Positions 6,222 to 13,137 are shown, counted from the first letter of the stretch. The stretch: 13,967 nt of DNA from Peribacter sp964404805 (GCA_964404805.1 CAYOLJ010000023.1:1-13967), one strand, 5' to 3'. Numbers and translations: made by a program. The notes: generated from the sequence alone by a model not told the origin.

Positions 6222-6887
6222 ATGCGTATAGATATTCTGACGTTGTTTCCGGGCATGTTTCAGGGGCCTCTCACCGAGAGCATCCTCGCGCGTGCGCAAG
6301 AAGAGCAACTGCTTCAGATTCACTTTCATGATTTACGGCAGTTCGGCCTTGGTACATACCATCAGGTAGATGATTCACCGTACGGTGGTGGAGCGGGGAT
6401 GGTGATGCGGGCGGATGTCATTGTTCCGGCGATCGAAGCTGTTGTCAGTGAAGGGGAGGAATCGGGAATGAAAAAACCTCATCGTGTGCATTTTTCTCCA
6501 CGCGGTAAAAAACTCACGCAGACCAATGTAGAACGACTGTCGAAGCATGGCTGGCTCATTCTGCTCTGCGGGCACTATGAGGGGATCGACCAGCGCGTGA
6601 TTGATGGAGGATGGATCGACGAAGAGATTTCGATTGGTGACTATGTGCTCACGGGAGGCGAGCTTCCTGCCATGGTGCTCGTCGATGCTGTGGCACGTCA
6701 GATACCCGGTGTGTTGGGCAAAGAAGAGTCAGCCATGGAAGAGAGCTTTTCATCTTCTCTGAATCGCAAGAAGGAGTACCCGCACTACACGCGGCCGGAG
6801 GAGTATAAGGAGCTTAAAGTTCCGGATGTGCTCCTTTCGGGGAATCACAAGGAAATCGAGAAGTGGAGGAAGGAACATGTGCAGTAG
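6222..6887 (+). CDS. trmD: tRNA (guanine37-N1)-methyltransferase
   Basis: A 221-residue SPOUT enzyme that transfers a methyl group from S-adenosylmethionine to G37 of tRNAs read by CUN, CCN and CGG codons, preventing +1 frameshifts. All family blocks are present: MRIDILTLFPGMF at the start, DDSPYGGGAGM (50-60), HFSPRGKKL (90-98), LLCGHYEGIDQRV (114-126), EISIGDYVLTGGELPAMVLVDAVARQIPG (135-163) forming the trefoil knot and cofactor site, and YTRPEEYKELKVPDVLLSGNH near the end. D155 falls at the place of the catalytic Asp (Asp169 in E. coli, from family knowledge). It is slightly shorter than the usual 230-250, mostly at the C-terminus, yet keeps the IEKWR ending. The DUF167 gene follows after 3 nt, or 21 nt with its alternative start. 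Confidence 0.97.
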   Translation: MRIDILTLFPGMFQGPLTESILARAQEEQLLQIHFHDLRQFGLGTYHQVDDSPYGGGAGMVMRADVIVPAIEAVVSEGEESGMKKPHRVHFSPRGKKLTQTNVERLSKHGWLILLCGHYEGIDQRVIDGGWIDEEISIGDYVLTGGELPAMVLVDAVARQIPGVLGKEESAMEESFSSSLNRKKEYPHYTRPEEYKELKVPDVLLSGNHKEIEKWRKEHVQ

Positions 6888-6890
6888 CTT

Positions 6891-7175
6891 TTGGTTTATA
6901 CATTTCCAATGTTGTCTGCATTGCATCAGCGGCTGAAGGAGGAAGGCACTGTCTCCTTGATGGTTCGTGTGCATCCCGGAGCCAGACGTACGTGCGTTAA
7001 GGGCACGATGGCGGATGGAACGATCAAAATCGACATTACTGCTGCACCCGAAGATGGTAAGGCCAATGCGCAGCTCGTGCGTTTTCTGGCACGGGAATTT
7101 TCGGTACCGCTCTCACACGTTGAAATTGTGCGTGGGCAAACCGGGCGAACCAAGACTGTGCGTATTACTGGATGA
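6891..7175 (+). CDS. DUF167/YggU-family small protein
   Basis: A 94-residue protein of the DUF167 (YggU) family, small alpha/beta proteins with no settled function. The core is recognisable: VSLMVRVHPGARRT (about 21-34), GTIKIDITAAPEDGKANAQLVRFLAREF (43-70), matching the family pattern KxxxxAPPxxGKAN, and VEIVRGQTGRTKTVRITG at the end, matching the xxxGxxSRxKxxxI ending. The start is uncertain: TTG at 6891, three nt after the trmD stop, or ATG at 6909 giving 88 residues and a first helix beginning MLSALHQRL. ATG seems more natural, but neither has a Shine-Dalgarno sequence. It is cotranscribed with trmD by position. Its stop is 1 nt from the stop of the convergent minus-strand gene. Confidence 0.88.
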   Translation: MVYTFPMLSALHQRLKEEGTVSLMVRVHPGARRTCVKGTMADGTIKIDITAAPEDGKANAQLVRFLAREFSVPLSHVEIVRGQTGRTKTVRITG

Positions 7176-7176
7176 G

Positions 7177-7482
7177 CTAGTATTTTCTCAACAAGTAATC
7201 CCCTGTGAGTGCCGTTTGTCCTTCGGGGGGCAGGGCCTGCCACCATGCAAGAAACTCCTCAAAGTTCTTGTAGGGCTTCCGGGCATGCGCCTGATGAATG
7301 GTATAGAGCTGAAGGAGGAATGGATCTGGTTTTGGCTCCTCATTTGCCTCGCCGTTCATGCCCAGTACGCCACGTGCGCGGGCAGCGACGTTAGCGCAGA
7401 GACGTCGAAATCTCCCTGTTCCATTGGGGGATGATTGTGGTGTAGAGGTGCCAGTTTCTTGGGTTGCCCCTGTTCTTTCCAT
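7177..7482 (-). CDS. Small protein of unknown function (101 aa)
   Basis: I do not recognise this protein. The first 40 residues are Thr/Ser/Gly/Arg-rich and look disordered; the C-terminal 60 residues look folded, with PFLLQLYTIHQAHARKPYKNF (about 54-74), then FLAWWQALPPEGQTALTGDYL. The two Trp and the helical pattern suggest a small helical domain, perhaps from residue 42 (MNGEANEEPK), which could be an alternative start. There is no membrane span. Evidence that it is real: a promoter with ideal spacing 8 nt before the ATG, and a stop that abuts the DUF167 stop with 1 nt between, as expected for tightly packed convergent genes. It follows the DsbA-like gene on the same strand after 42 nt. 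Confidence 0.58.
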   Translation of the reverse strand: MERTGATQETGTSTPQSSPNGTGRFRRLCANVAARARGVLGMNGEANEEPKPDPFLLQLYTIHQAHARKPYKNFEEFLAWWQALPPEGQTALTGDYLLRKY

Positions 7483-7490
7483 AGCCCGCG

Positions 7491-7519
7491 ACGCTACCCC
7501 TACCTACTGAGCTGTGCAA
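7491..7519 (-). promoter_or_regulatory. Probable promoter of the 101-aa gene
   Basis: On the minus strand TTGCAC (7519-7514), a 17-nt spacer and TAGCGT (7496-7491), ending 8 nt before the ATG at 7482. It lies fully in the 42-nt gap after the DsbA-like stop. The short distance to the ATG again predicts a leaderless or near-leaderless mRNA. Confidence 0.5.
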
Positions 7520-7524
7520 GTAAA

Positions 7525-8259
7525 CTATTGCTCTGCTGATTTCTTGAGTGCATCCTCGATTCTACCGCGCAGATCGGGGTAGTACGGCAGTCCGATGAAC
7601 TTCTCGCCATTGAGGAAAAACGTCGGCACCACATCGATTTCCAAACTCTGTGCCCAAGATTTCTGTGCCTCGAGAAGTGCGACGGCTTGCTCACTCTTCA
7701 TGCATTCACTGAGTGCCGCCGTGTCGAGCTTGAGATCCACGGCATAGGAATGAATGGCCTCTTTAGATTTATTGGGATTGCGAAAGAGCGCGTCGTGCAT
7801 GGCGAGGCCGCCTTGCTGCTTGGCACTACAGATGAAACCGAGCGATGCCTCTGTGCTCTTCTGATACTTCTGCAGCGGGAGCATAGCAATCTGCAGCTTC
7901 ACTTTGCCCGCTTCAAGAAAATCAGTCTTGAGCCGCGGAAAGATCTCGAACAAGAACTGGCGGCAGTAACTGCAGTGATGCTCGGTGAAGACGAGGAGTG
8001 TAAGAGGGGCTTGTGGATTCCCCACCTCGAGCACGCCTGTTGAGAGCATATTCTCGGCCAGTGATCCTGTTTCGGTTCGTTCTTCGGTGAGTGGCATCCC
8101 CTCACCGATTTCCTCTGCCTGTAATTGCACTGCTGCGGAACTCTCGTTCGATGAAGATGACGACGCAGTATCCTGTTGCTGTTGTGCGGATGGGGTGGGG
8201 AGGGTGCAGGCCGTGAATAGCAATCCACAACCAAGAATGAGAAGAGGAGTTTTGCGCAT
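7525..8259 (-). CDS. DsbA-like thiol-disulfide oxidoreductase, predicted lipoprotein
   Basis: A 244-residue extracytoplasmic thioredoxin-fold protein. It starts MRKTPLLILGCGLLFTAC: a short basic n-region, a hydrophobic core and a lipobox-like LFTAC with C18 as the lipidation site, then a Gln/Ser-rich linker (about 23-45). The DsbA-type domain starts near residue 77. The active site is CSYC (C96-C99), preceded by LLVFTEHH, and the cis-proline loop is DVVPTFF (P212). A helical insertion lies between them, as in DsbA and in the BdbD/DsbA-like Pfam families. It probably oxidises or isomerises exported proteins, or serves as a reductase. I chose ATG 8259 over an in-frame start 54 nt upstream because it gives a proper signal peptide and lies 8 nt after a -10 box. 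A further Cys pair (C144 and C186) may form a structural disulfide. Confidence 0.88.
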   Translation of the reverse strand: MRKTPLLILGCGLLFTACTLPTPSAQQQQDTASSSSSNESSAAVQLQAEEIGEGMPLTEERTETGSLAENMLSTGVLEVGNPQAPLTLLVFTEHHCSYCRQFLFEIFPRLKTDFLEAGKVKLQIAMLPLQKYQKSTEASLGFICSAKQQGGLAMHDALFRNPNKSKEAIHSYAVDLKLDTAALSECMKSEQAVALLEAQKSWAQSLEIDVVPTFFLNGEKFIGLPYYPDLRGRIEDALKKSAEQ

Positions 8260-8267
8260 GGGTCGCC

Positions 8268-8276
8268 ACTCTATCA
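8268..8276 (-). promoter_or_regulatory. Extended -10 box before the DsbA-like gene
   Basis: TGATAGAGT on the minus strand (8276-8268): TAGAGT with TGn in front, ending 8 nt before the ATG at 8259. No clear -35. It supports the chosen start and again implies a near-leaderless transcript. Confidence 0.42.
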
Positions 8277-8369
8277 GAGGGAAAGGGGGGAGGCGAATGA
8301 GATTTCTTTCCACCTTTGTTTGGCGATGCAGACACGATCCTTTCCCCGATGAGCGACATATGAGTCTAT

Positions 8370-8526
8370 TTCTTTGTCAGGGGACCAGGGAACCTTGTTC
8401 GGTTCCCTATGCCCCCCGACACCCCCCTTACCCTCCTAACAGTAAACCCCATTCCGTCATCAAATGTTTTCTGCCAGATGCCTTTTTTGTTCTTCGCGGA
8501 AGTTATGTGTTTTTGTTCCTGTTTCT
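8370..8526. repeat. Structured dispersed repeat, copy B (hairpin plus G-rich motif)
   Basis: This is the second copy of the element at 783-935, in the same orientation. The shared 5' edge is TTCTTTGT (8370-8377). The hairpin at 8376-8420 has a perfect 8-bp inner stem (AGGGAACC/GGTTCCCT) with the same TTGTTC loop, and an outer stem GTC-x-GGGG against CCCC-x-GAC. TTACCCTCCTAACAGTA (8428-8444) is identical to copy A. The 3' block TGTGTTTTTGTTCCTGTTTCT (8506-8526) differs by one base insertion. On the minus strand four G-runs (8405-8433) fit a G-quadruplex. It fills most of the 284-nt gap between the TagA-like and DsbA-like genes and ends 17 nt from the TagA-like stop codon. Confidence 0.85.
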
Positions 8527-8543
8527 GTTTGTTGTTTTGTTTT

Positions 8544-9290
8544 CTATTTCTTCGGGGCATTTTTGCCGTAGCGCAGTACCAGCAGGGGGAACACCACAAC
8601 AGCTCTCCAGATTCTGCCGATTCTGGTGGGTTCCCGGATCAGTCGCCAGAGCCATTCAAGCCCTATGCCTCGCATCCATGCAGGGGCGCGTTTGCACTTG
8701 CCGGCAAGAAAATCGAAGGTACCACCAATGCCAATGGCCACGCGTACCGATGTGAGTTCGTTGAGGTGGCGTGCGATCCAGAGATCCTGCATCGGGGCAC
8801 CGTAGGCCACGAGTAACAGGTGCGGTGCGGCGGCACGAATCATATTAAGAATCGTTGGCGCATCTTCTTCCCGCGGAGTTCCTGCAAAACAGCCCGCCAC
8901 TTTGAGGTGCGGATTCTCATTCATCAGTGACTGCGCGGCAGCTTCTGCCATGCCCTCTTGTGCGCCGAGCAGGAAAATTGGTGTGTCTTCTGTGAGTGTG
9001 CGACACAGTGCGGTGACCGTATCGACGCCTGTCACACGTTCGGGGAGTTTCTGTCTCGTGAGACGTGCCATCCAGAGCAGGCCCACTGAATCGGGGATAT
9101 TCAGGTCTGCTTTATTCAAAAGTTCCCGAAACGGTTTGTTCCGTACGGTTTCCACCAGCATTTCATTATTCGGTGTCATGACATGCCTTTGCCGTTCTTC
9201 CATGAGGAAGCCGCGGATCCTTTCTATGGCCTCCGTACGGGTGACGGGGTCTATGAAGACGCCGAGGAGGGAAACGCGAGGCAAAGACAT
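8544..9290 (-). CDS. WecG/TagA/CpsF-family glycosyltransferase
   Basis: A 248-residue GT26 enzyme; known members transfer N-acetylmannosamine(uronic acid) or glucose from UDP-sugar to an undecaprenyl-linked acceptor at the inner membrane face. Visible motifs: MTPNNEML (38-45; family TxN), LNIPDSVG (63-70; usually PDGxG, catalytic Asp at D67), PERVTGVD (83-90), a GAQEG loop (109-113), YGAPMQDLW (163-171; conserved Gln), GIGGTFDFLAGKCKRAPAW (187-205), and a C-terminal GLEWLWRLIREPTRIGR (210-226) with a basic hydrophobic tail for membrane docking. ATG 9290 is preferred to an in-frame start 51 nt upstream because the family begins close to this strand. The 105-aa membrane protein gene lies upstream on the same strand (59-nt gap), so the two may form one operon. 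Confidence 0.93.
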   Translation of the reverse strand: MSLPRVSLLGVFIDPVTRTEAIERIRGFLMEERQRHVMTPNNEMLVETVRNKPFRELLNKADLNIPDSVGLLWMARLTRQKLPERVTGVDTVTALCRTLTEDTPIFLLGAQEGMAEAAAQSLMNENPHLKVAGCFAGTPREEDAPTILNMIRAAAPHLLLVAYGAPMQDLWIARHLNELTSVRVAIGIGGTFDFLAGKCKRAPAWMRGIGLEWLWRLIREPTRIGRIWRAVVVFPLLVLRYGKNAPKK

Positions 9291-9349
9291 GCGCGTGAAG
9301 TTTACAGCGTATAGCTTCTTCAAAACGAGTGTTACTTTCACTATTCACA

Positions 9350-9667
9350 TCACTCTCTTAGTTGCTGTACCTCTTCTACGTACCACTGATTCTCGCCTCT
9401 CTTTAGGCGCACCAGCTTGGGACCGTCTTTTGTTTCAGCTAAGTAGTCGCGCTCGTTGTCCTTTTCCCGCAGAAGCACGGTGCGTCCGATTTCTTCTTCG
9501 GGCAGGAGCAGGTAGATCGCGATATCGGGCTTGTCGGTGAGGGCGGCATTCAGGTTGAGCGTGGCACGGCCCAGTGTGGCTGCTACTGCAACAATAAGTG
9601 CGCACAGCAGCACGGCCCACCCGATGGTGTGGAAGAAGCGCAGATTGGAAACACGGTGCCAGTCCAT
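9350..9667 (-). CDS. Single-span membrane protein of unknown function (105 aa)
   Basis: I do not recognise a family. A short N-terminal segment (MDWHRVSNLRFFH) is followed by one strong membrane span (GWAVLLCALIVAVAATL, about 16-32). A soluble region of some 70 residues comes next, including IAIYLLLPEEEIGRTVLLRE, which looks like strands, and an acidic/basic mixed end (RGENQWYVEEVQQLRE). The N-in/C-out orientation would be favoured by the Arg and His before the span, putting the soluble part outside. ATG 9667 lies 9 nt beyond a TACAAT box and is preferred to a GTG 18 nt upstream, which would overlap that box. It precedes the TagA-like gene and may be cotranscribed, but a link to polysaccharide synthesis is only positional. 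Confidence 0.66.
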   Translation of the reverse strand: MDWHRVSNLRFFHTIGWAVLLCALIVAVAATLGRATLNLNAALTDKPDIAIYLLLPEEEIGRTVLLREKDNERDYLAETKDGPKLVRLKRGENQWYVEEVQQLRE

Positions 9668-9676
9668 GTGAGAGGG

Positions 9677-9682
9677 ATTGTA
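9677..9682 (-). promoter_or_regulatory. -10 box before the 105-aa membrane protein gene
   Basis: TACAAT on the minus strand (9682-9677), nearly consensus, 9 nt before the ATG at 9667. A TTGCAT (9707-9702) stands 19 nt upstream, which is long for a -35. It shares the short gap with the divergent gpmA promoter. Confidence 0.4.
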
Positions 9683-9714
9683 CACTGTCTTGCCATGCAG
9701 AATGCAAGTGTCTC

Positions 9715-9723
9715 TGCTAGGCT
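9715..9723 (+). promoter_or_regulatory. Extended -10 box before gpmA
   Basis: TGCTAGGCT, with TAGGCT at 9718-9723, ends only 6 nt before the gpmA ATG. It resembles the TGCTACACT boxes at rpmI and trmD. A transcript from here would start at or right next to the AUG. Confidence 0.42.
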
Positions 9724-9729
9724 TAGAGC

Positions 9730-10398
9730 ATGGGTATTCTCATCCTCGTCCGTCACGGCCAATCGCAGTGGAACCTTGAAAATCGCTTCACAGGCTGGAC
9801 TGATGTCCCTCTTACGGATCGGGGACGCGAAGATGCGGCCAAGGCTGGCGAAGCGCTCTCCACGTTTCGCTTCGATCGTGCATTCACATCCAAGCTGGTT
9901 CGGGCATCCGAGACGCTCGACATCATGCTCAAGACACTCAAGCAGACCAAGATCCCCGTTGAGGCCGATACTGCCCTTAACGAGCGGCATTACGGCGATT
10001 TACAAGGTCTCAATAAAGCCGAGACGGCAGAGAAGTACGGCACAGAACAGGTGCAGCTCTGGCGACGGAGCTTCTTCACGCGACCGCCCAATGGCGAGAG
10101 TATGGAAGATTGTGAAAAGCGCACGCTTCCGTACTTTCTCGAGAAGATTTTTCCGCACGTTGTACAGGGCGAGACGGTGCTCGTTGAGGCGCACGGCAAC
10201 AGCCTACGGCCCATCATCAAGCATTTGGATCACTTGGAACCCGATGCGACTGCTGCACTCGAAATCGGCCTTTGTACACCGTATATCTACACCTTCGAGG
10301 GCGAGAAGTTCATCAAGAAGGAGGTTGTATCTGTCGAAGGTATCGTCACGAAAGGTGCCTCACTTACCGAGAAGAGCGTCAAAGAGGGACAGGTGTAG
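9730..10398 (+). CDS. gpmA: 2,3-bisphosphoglycerate-dependent phosphoglycerate mutase
   Basis: A 222-residue glycolytic enzyme interconverting 3- and 2-phosphoglycerate in the cytosol. It starts ILILVRHGQSQWNLENRFTGW, the phosphohistidine motif with H9 as the phosphoryl carrier. It continues with DVPLTDRGREDA, SKLVRASET (R59 in substrate binding), LNERHYGDLQGLNK (83-96; E85 as the expected acid) and AHGNSLRPIIKHL with H155 as the second catalytic His. Length is a little below the 230-250 of dPGMs, and the flexible C-terminal tail is present (SLTEKSVKEGQV). These motifs separate it from generic histidine phosphatases. It is the first gene of a + strand run leading into the epimerase and ligase-like genes, 34 nt before the former. 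The cofactor-independent enzyme was not seen in this window. Confidence 0.95.
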   Translation: MGILILVRHGQSQWNLENRFTGWTDVPLTDRGREDAAKAGEALSTFRFDRAFTSKLVRASETLDIMLKTLKQTKIPVEADTALNERHYGDLQGLNKAETAEKYGTEQVQLWRRSFFTRPPNGESMEDCEKRTLPYFLEKIFPHVVQGETVLVEAHGNSLRPIIKHLDHLEPDATAALEIGLCTPYIYTFEGEKFIKKEVVSVEGIVTKGASLTEKSVKEGQV

Positions 10399-10418
10399 TA
10401 CGAACGGCTTTTGGCCGC

Positions 10419-10424
10419 TATGCT
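10419..10424 (+). promoter_or_regulatory. Possible -10 box before the epimerase-like gene
   Basis: TATGCT at 10419-10424 ends 8 nt before ATG 10433. No good -35. Upstream is a weak hairpin (CGGC-N5-GCCG, 10405-10417). The distance to the start matches the other near-leaderless starts here; the gene may equally be read through from gpmA. Confidence 0.3.
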
Positions 10425-10432
10425 GGTTCCGT

Positions 10433-11767
10433 ATGAAGGAAATCACCTACCAAACCAAGCGATTCTTCGATGATGTGGCCAAACACCCGTCGGAGCATGT
10501 CCATCTGATTATGATCGCTACCAAGCCCGATATTATTAAGCAGCTGCCGCTGTACTTTGAGCTCAAGAAGCGCGGACACCTTGTTCTTCTGGGGCACACT
10601 GGGCAGCACTACAGTGAAAACTTAAGCGGAGGGATGCTTAAGGAGTACGGCGCTGAGCCCGATTTCAACCTAAATGTACGGGGAGCGATGCACGAAGTGG
10701 TGAGCCAGATCATTGGGAGGCTCGGATTTGTTATCGGAGAACTGAAGGAGAAGGGGAAGATCGTCATCCCTTACGTGCACGGTGACACGACTACGGCCAT
10801 GGCCGCAAGTAATGCGGGGTTCTCTCATGGTTTTGCGTCGGTGCATGTCGAGGCGGGCATTCGTACGCTCACGCCGAACTATAGGGATTGGGGCGTAGGG
10901 CGTAGGGCGTGGGATCAAAAGGATTGTGCTGAATGGAGAAAGTTTCTGATGGATCGTAAAAACTGGGAACGGGGGAGCCTGGAGCCGTATCCCGAACAGT
11001 TCAATACACGCTGCAGCGAAGCGGCCACGGGTGTTCACCTTGCTCCCGTGGAGCTGGATCGGGAGTTTCTGCAAGGCGAAGGGTTTCCTGAGGATCGCAT
11101 CTTCGTCGTGGGCAATTCTGTGGTGGATGCCGTTGCCGAAGCACAGGAGCGAATAAAACAATCCACCGTGTTCGAACGTTTTCCACTCCTCGCTGATGGC
11201 GATTTTGTACGCTTCTGCATTCATCGACGGGAAAACTGTGGATCCGATCATCGTTTTCGCGCAATTTACGATGCCATGGTGTCGCTCATTCAGGACGGTC
11301 GCAAAGTCCTACTCATCACCATGACACAGACAGAGCGCGCGTTCGAGCGGATGGAGCTCAAAAAAGAAGTCGAGGCACTGGCGAAAAAGCACAAAAACTT
11401 CGTCTACTCGCCTGTGTGGGCGGAATACGTGGATGTAATGGCGGGCATGACCAAGGCCGCGGTGTGCGCCACGGATTCCGGTTCCATGCAGGAAGAGATG
11501 AATGCCATGGGTATTCCGTGTGTGACGCTGCGCTTCGGCTCTGATCGCAGCGAATCCGCCATGGCGGGTGGCAATCTCATCGCTCCACCGACCGATGCTG
11601 TGCTCATCAAAAAGCTCGTCGAGTATGCATGGGATAATGCAGAGATGCGCAAAGCGCCCAAGCTCTACGGCAAGCAGGTGAGTGCCAAGTGTATCGATGC
11701 AGTGGAACAGGTACTGAGGTCAGGCGAAGTGTTCCGCTCTGATGACGAGAGGCTTGCGACTTCATAA
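10433..11767 (+). CDS. UDP-N-acetylglucosamine 2-epimerase-like protein
   Basis: A 444-residue protein of the WecB/MnaA fold, which interconverts UDP-GlcNAc and UDP-ManNAc. Matches: VHGDTTTAM (115-123), ASVHVEAGIRT (135-145; usual HVEAGLRS), PYPEQFNTR (185-193; usual PFPEExNR), FCIHRREN (261-268), and TDSGSMQEE (347-355; usual DSGGxQEE). Two oddities stand out. The N-terminal GTRPE motif is ATKPD (29-33), and about 37 extra residues (about 147-183, rich in W, R, K) sit between HVEAGIRT and PYPEQFN, so the protein is longer than the usual 360-390. It may therefore belong to a distinct subfamily or act on another UDP-sugar. The open frame extends upstream through gpmA in another frame; ATG 10433 is the plausible start. 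The ligase-like gene follows after 7 nt. UDP-ManNAc is a known donor for TagA-type enzymes. Confidence 0.87.
   Translation: MKEITYQTKRFFDDVAKHPSEHVHLIMIATKPDIIKQLPLYFELKKRGHLVLLGHTGQHYSENLSGGMLKEYGAEPDFNLNVRGAMHEVVSQIIGRLGFVIGELKEKGKIVIPYVHGDTTTAMAASNAGFSHGFASVHVEAGIRTLTPNYRDWGVGRRAWDQKDCAEWRKFLMDRKNWERGSLEPYPEQFNTRCSEAATGVHLAPVELDREFLQGEGFPEDRIFVVGNSVVDAVAEAQERIKQSTVFERFPLLADGDFVRFCIHRRENCGSDHRFRAIYDAMVSLIQDGRKVLLITMTQTERAFERMELKKEVEALAKKHKNFVYSPVWAEYVDVMAGMTKAAVCATDSGSMQEEMNAMGIPCVTLRFGSDRSESAMAGGNLIAPPTDAVLIKKLVEYAWDNAEMRKAPKLYGKQVSAKCIDAVEQVLRSGEVFRSDDERLATS
10890..10913 (+). repeat. Heptamer tandem repeat in the epimerase-like gene
   Basis: GGGCGTA at 10891-10897 and 10898-10904, then GGGCGTG at 10905-10911 and GG. 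It codes for GVGRRAW (154-160) inside the inserted segment. The G-runs also fit a G-quadruplex on the coding strand. Seven is not a multiple of three, so losing or gaining one unit would break the frame. Confidence 0.7.
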
Positions 11768-11774
11768 CCTCTCT

Positions 11775-13133
11775 ATGTTCCAATATCTCCGCGAACGGCT
11801 CACGCTCGTCTTGCTTGCACTCTTGCCACTGCATGCGTTGCTTGTGACGGTGGGTACCAAGCTTCTCATGGGCAAGGGCCATGCGCCGCTTGTCGCGCTC
11901 GCTCTGTGGAAGGAGCTCCTCTTGGGCATCATTCTCGTTCTGGTGCTCATTGAGTGGATGAAGGCGCAGTCCCGCCGCTTCCGGTGGGATGTGATTGATG
12001 GATTGATCGTGGCGCTCATCATCCTCAGCGTGTTCGTGACGGTCCTCACCCACGGTGATCTGAAGCTCGCACTCCTCGGATTCAAGTACGATTTCGTGCC
12101 ACTCGTTACGTTCCTGTTCGTACGGCGCGTGACATGGTCCGAAGCTTTTCAGAAAGCTGCCACCAGAGTGTTGGTTGGCGTCGGTCTCATCGTGTCTGTC
12201 TATGGCATTGCGACGGTATTCCTGCCGATGAATTTCTTTCTCTGGCTCGGCTACTCCCCCGCGCACTCGCTCTACTTTGCCGATGGGCCGTTGGCAGCAT
12301 TCCAACAGGTGAGTGAGACGGCGCTGCGTCGTGTGCAGAGCACCATGAGCGGGCCGAATCAATTTGGATTGTGGTTGCTGGTTCCCTTCAGTGTGCTGCT
12401 GATGACGGTGGCCTCGCGCAAGGCGATCACACTTGCTCAGGCCGTGATGGGGGCGTTCATTCTCGTTGCACTCTTTCTCACGTTCTCCCGTGCGGCGTGG
12501 ATTGCTGCATTCGTCATGACGATCACAGCACTCTGCCGGTCGGTGCCGCGCCCACTCCTCAAGAGCGTCATCATGGGCGCTGTCTTCATTTGCGTGACGG
12601 TCGGTGCCATTGCGACGTTGCTCTTTCCTTCGATATTCTTCCGTCTCTCCTCATCGCGTGGGCATCTGGTGCGGCCGCTGCAGGCGATAGGGCGCATGGT
12701 CCGTTCTCCGCTGGGCGAAGGGCTGGGGGCGGCTGGCCCGGCCAGCAATCGCGTGAGTGAGACGTGCGTCTTTCTACGCCCGCAGGATGATCCCTCATGG
12801 GCGAAGACGACCCCGTCTCTCTGTGTCTTCCTCGGCACCACACAGGTCCAGCCGGTTGATCATGTGTGCCGCTGCCCGTTCCTGCCCGAGAACTGGTACC
12901 TGCAAGTGGGCGTGGAACTAGGCATGCTGGGGTTCATCCTCTTCATCGCTCTGACAATTTTGTTGCTCCTCTCACTCGTTCGTGCCGCAGGCTCTTCACC
13001 TGTCTTTCTCCTCTTTCTCGGCATCAGCATTGCCGCGCTCGTGCTCCATGCATGGGAAGATAGCGCAGTGGCATATACCGTCTGGTTACTGCTCGGAATG
13101 CGCTTAACATCACCCCGGTTAGTGGCCGGATGA
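11775..13133 (+). CDS. O-antigen ligase/polymerase-like membrane protein
   Basis: A 452-residue protein with about ten hydrophobic spans, placed in the Wzy_C (O-antigen ligase) superfamily, whose members join or polymerise undecaprenyl-linked glycans outside the inner membrane. Family-like features: RRVQSTMSGPNQFGLWL (185-201; usual RxxGxxxNPNxxG), LTFSRAAWIAAF (235-246; usual TxSRxA), a large outer loop (about 288-372), then ENWYLQVGVELGMLGF (372-387; usual HNxYLxxxxExGxxG, with Asn for His). The loop carries four Cys (C331, C350, C365, C367). ATG 11775, 7 nt after the previous stop, gives the first span soon after the start and is preferred to one 33 nt upstream that overlaps the previous gene. 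It is cotranscribed with the epimerase-like gene. Ligase versus polymerase cannot be told from sequence. Its stop lies 4 nt from a convergent gene's stop. Confidence 0.82.
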   Translation: MFQYLRERLTLVLLALLPLHALLVTVGTKLLMGKGHAPLVALALWKELLLGIILVLVLIEWMKAQSRRFRWDVIDGLIVALIILSVFVTVLTHGDLKLALLGFKYDFVPLVTFLFVRRVTWSEAFQKAATRVLVGVGLIVSVYGIATVFLPMNFFLWLGYSPAHSLYFADGPLAAFQQVSETALRRVQSTMSGPNQFGLWLLVPFSVLLMTVASRKAITLAQAVMGAFILVALFLTFSRAAWIAAFVMTITALCRSVPRPLLKSVIMGAVFICVTVGAIATLLFPSIFFRLSSSRGHLVRPLQAIGRMVRSPLGEGLGAAGPASNRVSETCVFLRPQDDPSWAKTTPSLCVFLGTTQVQPVDHVCRCPFLPENWYLQVGVELGMLGFILFIALTILLLLSLVRAAGSSPVFLLFLGISIAALVLHAWEDSAVAYTVWLLLGMRLTSPRLVAG

Positions 13134-13137
13134 TTCC

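Noticed and set aside
10405..10417. CGGC-N5-GCCG after gpmA as a terminator
   Set aside because: The stem has only four pairs and no T-tract follows.
9629..10432. Upstream extension of the epimerase-like frame to 712 codons
   Set aside because: The extension runs through gpmA in another frame and is Ser/Arg-rich without motifs. The epimerase fold begins after ATG 10433.
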